DNA from: Rhizomonospora bruguierae
GTDB lineage: Bacteria; Actinomycetota; Actinomycetes; Mycobacteriales; Micromonosporaceae
DNA: 33,855 nucleotides
Assembly: GCF_018397995.1 (NCBI RefSeq)
Contig: NZ_BBQH01000057.1
Location: forward strand, 1-33,855
Reading direction: 5' to 3'
Numbering within the stretch: position 1 is the stretch's first letter; each line of letters begins with the position of its first letter. Both the position numbers and the translations under genes were made by a program. Below the pieces are notes generated by a model that was given only the letters and a program-made list of their open reading frames with translations, ran no database searches and was not told the DNA's origin. Shown piece by piece: positions 8,698-16,317 of this stretch.

Positions 8698-10422
8698 GTG
8701 CTGGAGGAGTTGCGGATCACCGGGCTCGGCGTCATCGAGGACACGACGCTGCCGCTGACGGCGGGGATGAACGTGATCACGGGCGAGACCGGCGCCGGCA
8801 AGACCATGGTGGTGACCGGTCTGGGCCTGCTGTTCGGCGGGCGCGCCGACGCCGGCCGGGTCCGGGCGGAGCCGGGCCGGGCCGTGGTCGAGGGCCGGCT
8901 GCGGCTGTCCGGGCCCTCCGCCGCGGCGGTGCAGGCCCGCGTCGCGGAGGCGGGCGCCGAGCCGGACGAGGACGGCGCGCTGCTGCTGAGCCGTACGGTC
9001 ACCGCCGAGGGCCGGTCCCGGGCGCACGTGGGCGGGCGGAGCATGCCGGTGGCGGTCCTCAGCGAGGTGGGCGAGCAGGTGCTCGCCGTGCACGGCCAGT
9101 CGGACCAGTTGCGGCTGCTGCGCCCGGCCGAGCAGCGGGCCGCGCTGGACCGGTTCGCCGGCGCCGGGCACGAGAAGCTGCTCGAGGCATTCGCCGAGAA
9201 GTACGCGCAGTGGCGCCGGATCACCGAGGATCTGGCCGACCGGCGGCGCAACGCCCGCGAGCGCAGCCAGCAGGCCGACCTGCTCCGCCTGGGGTTGGAC
9301 GAGATCACCCGGGTGGACCCCCAGCCGGGGGAGGATGACGCGCTGCGCGCCGAGGCGCAGCGGCTGGAGCACGCCGAGGGACTGCGCACCGCGGCCCAGC
9401 AGGCGTACCTGGCGGTGGCCGGCGGCGCCGAGGCCGGCGACGACAGCCCGGACGCGACCGCCATGCTGGGCACCGCGCGGCGCACCCTGGCGGCGCAGGC
9501 GCCGGTCGACCCGGCGCTGGGCGAGCTGGCCGCCCGGCTGGAGGAGGCCGCCACGCTGGTCACCGACGTGGGGGCGGAGCTGTCGGGGTACCTGGCGCAG
9601 CTGGACGCCGACCCGGCGCGGCTGACCGAGGTGTACGAGCGGCGGGCCGCGCTGCGCGCGCTGACCCGCAAGTACGCGGAGGACGTGGCGGGCGTGATCG
9701 CCTGGGCCGACCGGGCCCGGGAGCGGCTGGGCGAGCTGGACACCTCCGACGAGCTGCTGGACGAGCTGGACCGCGAGCGCCAGCGCCTGGCGGCGGAGGT
9801 GGGCGAGCTGGCCGGCCGGCTCACCGCGGCCCGCGCGGAGGCCGCGGGCCGGTTCGCCGCGGACGTGACGGCGGAGCTGGCCGGGCTGGCGATGCCGCAC
9901 GCGCGGATCGAGGTCGCCGTGCTGCCCCGGGGTGGGGCCGAGCCGATCGGGCCGGACGGCGCGGACGAGGTGGAGATGCGCCTGCTGGCCCATCCGGGCG
10001 CGCCGGCGCTGCCGCTGCAGAAGGGCGCCTCCGGCGGTGAGCTGTCGCGGGTGATGCTCGCCATCGAGGTGGTGTTCGCCGGCTCCGGCGGCCCGCCCAC
10101 GCTGGTCTTCGACGAGGTGGACGCGGGCGTCGGCGGGCAGGCGGCGGTGGAGATCGGCCGGCGGCTGGCCCGGCTGGCCCGCAGCCACCAGGTCCTGGTG
10201 GTGACCCACCTGCCCCAGGTCGCGGCGTTCGCCGACCGGCACCTGGTGGTCGCCAAGGACACCGGCGGCGCGGTCACGACCAGCGGCGTGCGGGTGGTGG
10301 AGGACACCGAGCGGGCCCGCGAGCTGGCCCGGATGCTGGCCGGCCTGCCCGACTCGGACCTCGGCATCGCCCACGCGGAGGAGTTGCTGGCGGTGGCGGC
10401 GAGGGAGAAGCCGGCCCGGTAG
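8698..10422 (+). CDS. recN: DNA repair protein RecN
   Basis: 574 residues, an SMC-like ATPase that acts in double-strand break repair. The Walker A motif GETGAGKT is near residue 30, a long helical coiled-coil arm fills the middle (about 155-365), the ABC signature is GASGGELSRVMLA, the Walker B region is TLVFDEVDAGVGGQAA, and the H-loop region is VLVVTHLPQVAAFAD. GTG at 8698 is chosen because RecN proteins begin (M)LEELRI; the frame is open upstream, but ATG at 8674 has no Shine-Dalgarno. Only a GGGGG run precedes the GTG. Confidence 0.95.
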   Translation: MLEELRITGLGVIEDTTLPLTAGMNVITGETGAGKTMVVTGLGLLFGGRADAGRVRAEPGRAVVEGRLRLSGPSAAAVQARVAEAGAEPDEDGALLLSRTVTAEGRSRAHVGGRSMPVAVLSEVGEQVLAVHGQSDQLRLLRPAEQRAALDRFAGAGHEKLLEAFAEKYAQWRRITEDLADRRRNARERSQQADLLRLGLDEITRVDPQPGEDDALRAEAQRLEHAEGLRTAAQQAYLAVAGGAEAGDDSPDATAMLGTARRTLAAQAPVDPALGELAARLEEAATLVTDVGAELSGYLAQLDADPARLTEVYERRAALRALTRKYAEDVAGVIAWADRARERLGELDTSDELLDELDRERQRLAAEVGELAGRLTAARAEAAGRFAADVTAELAGLAMPHARIEVAVLPRGGAEPIGPDGADEVEMRLLAHPGAPALPLQKGASGGELSRVMLAIEVVFAGSGGPPTLVFDEVDAGVGGQAAVEIGRRLARLARSHQVLVVTHLPQVAAFADRHLVVAKDTGGAVTTSGVRVVEDTERARELARMLAGLPDSDLGIAHAEELLAVAAREKPAR

Positions 10423-10524
10423 GCGCCGCGGTGCCCGGGCGGCCGGCGAGGTGGAAGGGGCGAATCGGGCCTTCGGGGCATGTCGCGGGCGAGTTTCCGG
10501 GCCGGGCATGCCAGGATGGATCCG

Positions 10525-11703
10525 ATGCGTCTTCCCACCTTGCGCCGCGCCCGGAGCGCCGAACCGGGCACCATCGCGGGCGTGGTCCGGCTCGACCGGC
10601 GGACCAAGCGCCTGGTCGGCCGGCTGCGCCCGGGCGACATCGCCGTGATCGACCACGTCGACCTGGACCGGGTCGCCGCCGACTCGCTGGTCGCGGTCGG
10701 CGTCGGCGCCGTGCTCAACGCCAAGCCGTCCATCTCCGGGCGGTACCCGAACCTGGGCCCCGAGGTGCTCGTCCAGGCCGGTGTGCCGCTGCTGGACAAC
10801 CTCGGCGAGGAGGTGTTCCAGCAGCTGCGCGAGGGCGACTTCGTGCGGATCGAGGGCGCCGGCGTGCACCGCGGCGACACGGTGGTCGCCACCGGCGTGC
10901 GGCAGGACGCCGAATCGGTGGCCAAGTCGATGGCGGACGCCCGCGAGGGGCTGTCCGTGCAGCTCGAGGCGTTCGCCGCGAACACCCTGGAGTACCTCAA
11001 GCAGGAGCGGGACCTGCTGCTGGACGGCGTCGGCGTGCCCGACGTGCAGACCCGGCTCAACCGCCGGCACTGCCTGATCGTGGTGCGCGGCTACGACTAC
11101 AAGGCCGACCTGGACGTGCTGCGCCCGTACATCCGCGAGTTCAAGCCGGTGCTGATCGGCGTGGACGGCGGGGCGGACGCGCTGGTCGAGTTCGGCTACA
11201 CCCCGGACATGATCGTCGGGGACATGGACTCGGTCAGCGACGACGTGCTGCGCTGCGGCGCTGAGGTGGTGGTGCACGCCTACCCGGACGGCCGGGCGCC
11301 CGGCCTGGACCGGGTCCGCCAGCTCGGCGTGTCGGCGATCACCTTCCCGGCGGCGGCCACCAGCGAGGACCTCGCGCTGCTGCTCGCCGACGAGAAGGGC
11401 GCCTCGCTGATCGTCGCCGTGGGCACCCACAACAACCTGGTCGAGTTCCTGGACAAGGGGCGCGCCGGGATGTCCTCCACGTTCCTGACCCGGCTGAAGG
11501 TCGGCGGCAAGCTGGTCGACGCCAAGGGCGTGAGCCGGCTGTACCGGCAGAGCCTGCCCGGCTCCTCGCTGCTGCTGCTGATCCTGTCGGCGCTGGCGGC
11601 GATGGCCGCCGCGGTGGCGGTCTCCACGGTGGGGCAGGCGTACCTCGCCGTGGTCGCGGAGTGGTGGGACAATCTCATGTTCGAGCTGACCCGGCTGTTC
11701 TGA
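10525..11703 (+). CDS. steA: SteA-like cytokinetic ring protein
   Basis: 392 residues, corresponding to Rv1697 and corynebacterial SteA. It has an N-terminal domain (PGDIAVIDHVDLDRVAADSL, then SGRYPNLGPEVLVQAG), a thiamin-pyrophosphokinase-like domain around residues 180-300 (VLIGVDGGADALVEFGYTPD with MIVGDMDSVSDD), and one transmembrane helix near 347-370 close to the C-terminus. In Corynebacterium SteA acts with SteB at the septum and influences peptidoglycan hydrolysis for daughter-cell separation. ATG at 10525 (MRLPTL) is chosen because it matches the usual start of the family; in-frame ATGs also exist at 10480 and 10516. steB follows 25 nt later. Confidence 0.9.
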   Translation: MRLPTLRRARSAEPGTIAGVVRLDRRTKRLVGRLRPGDIAVIDHVDLDRVAADSLVAVGVGAVLNAKPSISGRYPNLGPEVLVQAGVPLLDNLGEEVFQQLREGDFVRIEGAGVHRGDTVVATGVRQDAESVAKSMADAREGLSVQLEAFAANTLEYLKQERDLLLDGVGVPDVQTRLNRRHCLIVVRGYDYKADLDVLRPYIREFKPVLIGVDGGADALVEFGYTPDMIVGDMDSVSDDVLRCGAEVVVHAYPDGRAPGLDRVRQLGVSAITFPAAATSEDLALLLADEKGASLIVAVGTHNNLVEFLDKGRAGMSSTFLTRLKVGGKLVDAKGVSRLYRQSLPGSSLLLLILSALAAMAAAVAVSTVGQAYLAVVAEWWDNLMFELTRLF

Positions 11704-11728
11704 CGCGACCGACGAGAAGGCTTCCACA

Positions 11729-12655
11729 GTGATCAATTTCCGGTACCACGTGGTGTCGCTGACCGCGGTGTTCCTGGCCCTGGCGATCGGCCTGGTGGTC
11801 GGCACCGCCGCGCTCAACGGGCCGATCTCGGACTCGCTCAGCGACAAGGTCAACTCGCTGAGCAAGGAGAAGAGCGAGCTGCGGGACCGGCTGACCAGCA
11901 CCGAGAACGAGCTCAACCGGCGGGAGGACTTCGCCGTGCAGGCGGCGCCCCGGCTGCTGGGCAACACGCTGGCCAACCACCGGGTGCTGCTGCTGGTGCT
12001 GCCCGGCGCCAAGGAGTACGTGGACGGCGTCATGGAGATGCTCAAGATCGCTGGGGCGACGGTCACCGGCCGGGTCGACGTGCTGGACAAGCTGACCAAC
12101 CCGGGCAACAACGAGGACCTGCTGGCCCTGGCCGACCAGTCCCTGCCGCCGAGCGTGCCGGGCGCGGAACTGCCGGCCAACAGCAAGGGCGTGGAGACGT
12201 CCGGCGCCCTGCTGGCCGGGGTGCTCATGGACCGGCCGGGCACCCCCGTGCCCCCCGGCGACCAGTTGTCGGTGCTCACCGCGTACTCCTCGGCGGGGTT
12301 CATCTCGGTCACCGGCGCGAAGGTCGGCGGGCCCGCCGAGGCGGTCGTGATCGTGGGCTCCGGCCCGTACAAGGACCGCGACGCCGGCGGCAAGAACGAG
12401 GCCGTGGTGACCCTCGTCGAGCAGTTCGACAAGGCCGGCCCGGTGGTCGTGGCCGGCACGGACGGGGGCGAGGGCAACGTCATCTCCGCGGTCCGAGGCG
12501 ACCCGGCGCTGTCCAAGACGATCTCCACGGTGGACAACGTGCCGACCTCCCAGGGCCGGGTGGTGACCGTCATGGCGATCACCGAACAGTTGGTGCAGAA
12601 GAAGGTCGGCCACTACGGAGCCGGCTCCGGCGCCACGGCGCTGATGCCGAAGTAA
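11729..12655 (+). CDS. steB: SteB / MctB-family protein (copper transporter-like annotation)
   Basis: 308 residues. One N-terminal membrane helix (VVSLTAVFLALAIGLVVG, about 8-28) is followed by a coiled coil (about 35-72) and a globular extracytoplasmic domain of the MctB type. The mycobacterial homologue Rv1698 was described as MctB (copper) and the corynebacterial one as SteB, partner of SteA. Adjacency to steA favours the septal role. GTG start, with GAGAAGG about 8 nt upstream. Confidence 0.85.
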   Translation: MINFRYHVVSLTAVFLALAIGLVVGTAALNGPISDSLSDKVNSLSKEKSELRDRLTSTENELNRREDFAVQAAPRLLGNTLANHRVLLLVLPGAKEYVDGVMEMLKIAGATVTGRVDVLDKLTNPGNNEDLLALADQSLPPSVPGAELPANSKGVETSGALLAGVLMDRPGTPVPPGDQLSVLTAYSSAGFISVTGAKVGGPAEAVVIVGSGPYKDRDAGGKNEAVVTLVEQFDKAGPVVVAGTDGGEGNVISAVRGDPALSKTISTVDNVPTSQGRVVTVMAITEQLVQKKVGHYGAGSGATALMPK

Positions 12656-12668
12656 TAGGCTCCACCGC

Positions 12669-13496
12669 GTGATGAGGGTGTTGCTGGCCGCGGCGGGGGC
12701 CGCGGCCGCCCGGGCGGCGCTGAACGCGGCCGCGGGGGCGCCGCGCGCGCACCGGTTGGAGCGCACCAACTTCCGCGGCCGGACCGTGACCCTGGCCGGC
12801 GGCCCCGCCCTGGCCGCCGCCGCCTCGCTGACCAGCGCCGCCGGGGCGGGCCGCCCGGCCCTGGCCGCCGCGGCGCTGACCGCGGGGCTCGGCTCCGGCG
12901 CGGTCGGCCTCTACGACGACCTGGTCGGCGGGCGCCCCGAACACCGGGCGAAGGGCTTCCGCGGCCACCTCGGCGCGCTGCGCCAGGGCCGGGTCACCAG
13001 CGGGCTCGTCAAGATCGCGGGGGTGGGCGCCTCGGCGGCGGCCGCCGCCGCCCTGCTCGGCGCGGGGCGGGGGCGCGGCCGGGCCCGGTCGGTCGCCCAC
13101 TTCATCGCCGACGCGGGCGTCATCGCCGGGACCGCGAACCTGGTCAACCTGCTGGACCTGCGCCCCGGCCGGGCGCTGAAGGCCGGGGTGCTGCTCGGCG
13201 CCCCGCTGGCCGCCGGCCGCCGGGGCGGGCTGGCCGCCGGCCCCGTCGGCGCGGCCCTCGGCCTGCTGGAATCCGACCTCGACGAGCGGTCCATGCTCGG
13301 CGACTCCGGCGCCAACTCGCTCGGCGCGCTGCTCGGCGTCGCCGTCGCGGCCCGGTCCGGGCTGGCCGGCAAGCTGGCCGTGCTGGCCGCCGTGGGCGCG
13401 CTGACCGCCGCCAGCGAGCGGGTCAGCTTCACCCGGGTCATCGAGCGCACCCCGGTCCTGCGCGAACTGGATGAGCTGGGTCGGCGGACGAGGTGA
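12669..13496 (+). CDS. WecA/MraY-like membrane protein (glycosyltransferase family 4-like phosphotransferase)
   Basis: 275 residues, strongly hydrophobic with several membrane segments. It keeps diagnostic pieces of the polyprenyl-phosphate N-acetylhexosamine-1-phosphate transferase family: LYDDLVGG with the following KGFRGHL (DD...K), NLVNLLDLRPG (N..N..D), and MLGDSGANSLGALLG. It is short for the family, which usually has 10-11 helices and 320 or more residues, and the C-terminal His-rich loop typical of MraY/WecA is not evident. It may be a divergent enzyme or a non-catalytic relative. Translation begins at GTG 12669 or ATG 12672; no clear Shine-Dalgarno. It overlaps murJ by 4 nt. Confidence 0.7.
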   Translation: MMRVLLAAAGAAAARAALNAAAGAPRAHRLERTNFRGRTVTLAGGPALAAAASLTSAAGAGRPALAAAALTAGLGSGAVGLYDDLVGGRPEHRAKGFRGHLGALRQGRVTSGLVKIAGVGASAAAAAALLGAGRGRGRARSVAHFIADAGVIAGTANLVNLLDLRPGRALKAGVLLGAPLAAGRRGGLAAGPVGAALGLLESDLDERSMLGDSGANSLGALLGVAVAARSGLAGKLAVLAAVGALTAASERVSFTRVIERTPVLRELDELGRRTR

Positions 13497-15211
13497 CGGC
13501 GCCGGCCGGCGCCGGACCCGCCGCGCCCACGGAGGGGCCCGGCGCGAGCCGGGGCGGGCGGATCGCGGGGGCGGCGGCGCTGATCGCCGTGCTCACCGTG
13601 GCCAGCCGCCTCGCCGGCTTCGGCCGCACGATCGCCTTCGGCTGGGCGGTCGGCAAGAACGACCTCGGCGACGTGTACCTGGCGGCGAACACGGTCCCGA
13701 ACATCGTCTTCGAGATCGTCGCGGGCGGGGCGCTGGCCAGCCTGGTCGTCCCGCTGCTGGCCGCCGACGTGGCCCGCGGCGACCGGGCCGCCGTGTCGCG
13801 GACGGTTTCGGCCCTGCTGACCTGGACGCTGACCCTGCTGGTCCCGCTGTCGCTGCTGGTCGCGCTGCTCGCCGGGCCGATCCTGCGGCTGACCGTGGAC
13901 GCGAGCGGCGCCCAGGCGGACGTGGGTGCCCGGATGCTCACCGTCTTCGCGCCCCAACTGCCGCTGTACGGGGTCGGCATCGTGCTGACCGGGCTGCTCC
14001 AGGCGCACCGCCGGTTCGCCTGGCCGGCGCTGGCCCCGCTGCTGTCCAGCGTCACGGTCATCGGCGCGTACGCCGTCTTCGTCCCCGTCGCGGGCCGGGG
14101 CGCGGACGTGACCGGCCTGTCCCGCACCGGCGAACTGATCCTCTCGGTCGGTACGACGCTCGGCGTGGTGGTGCTCACGCTGTGCCTGATACCGGCCACC
14201 CGCGGGCTGCGGCTGACGCTGCGTCCCCGGTACTCGTTCGCCGGCGCGGCGCGCGGCACGGTCGGGCCGCTGGCCGCCGCCGGGGTGGCCACCGTCGCCG
14301 CCCAGCAGATCGCGGTGCTGGTCAGCATCCGGCTGGCCGGGGCGGGACCGTCCGGCTCGCTGGTCCTCTACAACCTGGCGCAGACCATGTTCCTGCTGCC
14401 CTGGGCGGTGCTCGCCGTCCCCCTGGCGACCGCGGCCTACCCCTCGATGGCGGCCGCCGCCGGCACCGGCGACCACCACCGGTACCGGGCCACGCTGGCC
14501 GGCGCCACCCGGGCCGTGCTGCTGCTGAGCTGCTTCGGCGCCGCCGCGCTGCTCGCGCTGGCCGGGCCGGCCGCCCGGGTGCTGGTCGCGCTCATGCCGC
14601 AGGCGCCCGCGTCCGGCCCGCTCGCCGCCGGCATCGCCGGCTTCGCGCCCGGCCTGCTCGGGTACGGGCTGTTCGCCGTCCTCTCCCGCGCCCTGTACGC
14701 GCGGGGGGACACCGCCGCCGCGGCCGGGGCCACCGTCGCCGGCTGGGCCGCCGCCGCGCTCGCCGCCCTCGCCCTCGCCGCCGGCCTGGCCGAGGACCAG
14801 CGCGTGCTCGCGCTGGCCCTGGGTAACTCCGCCGGCATGCTCGTGGTGGGCGCTGTTCTGCTCGTCGTGGTCGCCCGGCGGGCCGGGCCGGGTGCGCTGG
14901 CCGGCCTCGGTCGGGCCGCCGGCGCGGGGTTGGCCGCCGGCGCCGTGGCCGCCGGGGCGGGGCTCGCGGTCGTCCACGCGGCCGCGCCCTCGGGTACCCT
15001 CGGGGTCGCGCTGACCGGCGCGCTGGCCACGGTCGCGGTGACCGCCGTGTACCTCGCCGGTGTCTACGGCCTGGACCGGCCGGACCTCCGCCCCCTGCTC
15101 GCCGGCGCGGCCCGACGCCTGCGGCGCACCGCGCCGTCGGCGCCACACAGCTCGGCGGAACCTGGCTCGACGGGGAGGGGCCCCGGGCCACGGGGAGGAG
15201 GGGACACGTGA
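13493..15211 (+). CDS. murJ: MurJ/MviN-family lipid-linked glycan flippase
   Basis: 572 residues with about 14 predicted membrane helices. The MviN/MurJ start pattern is present (AALIAVLTVASRLAGFGRTI, then DVYLAANTVPNIVFEIVAGGAL, where the family has an A-rich TM1-TM2 region), followed by GIVLTGLLQAHRRFAWPALAPL and LYNLAQTMFLLPWAVLAVPL. MurJ flips lipid II across the membrane. Because actinomycetes usually carry another mviN gene near the origin, this copy between a WecA-like and a GT4 gene may flip a different lipid-linked glycan; that is inference. GTGA overlaps at both ends. Confidence 0.85.
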   Translation: MTAPAGAGPAAPTEGPGASRGGRIAGAAALIAVLTVASRLAGFGRTIAFGWAVGKNDLGDVYLAANTVPNIVFEIVAGGALASLVVPLLAADVARGDRAAVSRTVSALLTWTLTLLVPLSLLVALLAGPILRLTVDASGAQADVGARMLTVFAPQLPLYGVGIVLTGLLQAHRRFAWPALAPLLSSVTVIGAYAVFVPVAGRGADVTGLSRTGELILSVGTTLGVVVLTLCLIPATRGLRLTLRPRYSFAGAARGTVGPLAAAGVATVAAQQIAVLVSIRLAGAGPSGSLVLYNLAQTMFLLPWAVLAVPLATAAYPSMAAAAGTGDHHRYRATLAGATRAVLLLSCFGAAALLALAGPAARVLVALMPQAPASGPLAAGIAGFAPGLLGYGLFAVLSRALYARGDTAAAAGATVAGWAAAALAALALAAGLAEDQRVLALALGNSAGMLVVGAVLLVVVARRAGPGALAGLGRAAGAGLAAGAVAAGAGLAVVHAAAPSGTLGVALTGALATVAVTAVYLAGVYGLDRPDLRPLLAGAARRLRRTAPSAPHSSAEPGSTGRGPGPRGGGDT

Positions 15212-16317
15212 GCTGGACCGGTCGGGTGGCGCTCGTGCTGGCCTCCAGCACCGGCGGGGTCGGCCAGCACGTGGTGTCGCTGGCCGGCGGCCTCACCGGC
15301 GCCGGCTGCACCGTCACCGTCTGCGGGCCGGCCGCCACCCAGGAGCACTTCGACTTCACCCGCCGGGGCGCCGCGTTCGTCCCGGTGGAGGTCCCGGCCA
15401 GCCCCCAGCCCGGCGACGCCCGCGCCGTCAGCGCCCTGCGCCGCGCGCTCACCGCCGCCGAGCCCGACATCATCCACGCGCACGGGCTGCGCGCCGGGTT
15501 CGTCGCCGGCCTGGCCCGCCAGCGCCGGCCGTTGGTCGTCACCTGGCACAACGTGCTGCTCGCCCGGGGCGTGCGGGCCCCCGCGCTGCGGATGGTCGAG
15601 CGGATCGTGGCCCGCTCCGCGGACGTCACCCTCGGCGCCTCCGCCGACCTGGTCGAACGGGCCCGCCGGCTCGGCGCCCGGGACGCCCGACTCAGCCCCG
15701 TCGCCGCCCCCGAACTGCCGCCCCCGCACCGCCAGCCCGCCGCCGTACGGGCCGAGTTCGGCGTGCCCGCCGGTGTCCCACTGGTGCTCTCGGTCGGGCG
15801 CCTGCACCCCCAGAAGGGGTACGACACCCTCATCGCCGCCGCCGCCCGCTGGCGCCACCTCGACCCGGCCCCGGTCGTACTCATCGCCGGCAGCGGGCCC
15901 GCGTACATGAACCTCGCCGCCCGGATCTCCGACGCCCACGCGCCGGTCCAGCTGCTCGGCCACCGCACCGACGTGGCGGACCTGCTCGCCGCCGCCGACC
16001 TGGCCGTGGTCAGCAGCGTCTGGGAGGCCCGCCAGCTGTTCGCCCAGGAGGCGCTGCGCGTCGGCGCGCCGCTGGTCGCGACCGCCGTCGGCGGCCTGCC
16101 CGAACTCGTCGGCGACGCGGCGGTGCTGATCCCCCCGCAGGACGTGGACGCGCTCGACGAGGCGGTCCGGGCGATGCTGGCCGACCCGGCCAGGCGGGCG
16201 GAGTACGCCGCCCGCGGACCGGCCCGGGCGGCGGCCTGGCCGAGCGAGGCGGATATGGTCGCCGACGTCCGCGCCGTCTACCACGACCTCGTCCCGGCCA
16301 CCACGGGCCACGGCTGA
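15208..16317 (+). CDS. GT4-family glycosyltransferase
   Basis: 369 residues with a GT-B fold. The N-terminal acceptor domain contains STGGVGQHVVSLAGGL and IIHAHGLRAGFVAGL. The C-terminal nucleotide-sugar domain contains LVLSVGRLHPQKGYDTLI, ending in the GT4 signature region FAQEALRVGAPLVATAVGGL and AVLIPP. It should transfer a sugar from an NDP-donor to a lipid-linked or surface acceptor on the cytoplasmic side; the sugar is unknown. It overlaps murJ by 4 nt and the next gene by 1 nt, so all three are likely co-translated. Confidence 0.88.
   Translation: MSWTGRVALVLASSTGGVGQHVVSLAGGLTGAGCTVTVCGPAATQEHFDFTRRGAAFVPVEVPASPQPGDARAVSALRRALTAAEPDIIHAHGLRAGFVAGLARQRRPLVVTWHNVLLARGVRAPALRMVERIVARSADVTLGASADLVERARRLGARDARLSPVAAPELPPPHRQPAAVRAEFGVPAGVPLVLSVGRLHPQKGYDTLIAAAARWRHLDPAPVVLIAGSGPAYMNLAARISDAHAPVQLLGHRTDVADLLAAADLAVVSSVWEARQLFAQEALRVGAPLVATAVGGLPELVGDAAVLIPPQDVDALDEAVRAMLADPARRAEYAARGPARAAAWPSEADMVADVRAVYHDLVPATTGHG

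Noticed and set aside
8683-12582. 1299-codon minus-strand frame across recN, steA and steB
   Set aside because: It is a high-GC shadow of three well-supported plus-strand genes.
12911-15148. 745-codon minus-strand frame across the WecA-like and MurJ genes
   Set aside because: Its product is Gly/Arg/Gln-rich nonsense; the plus strand has conserved membrane proteins.
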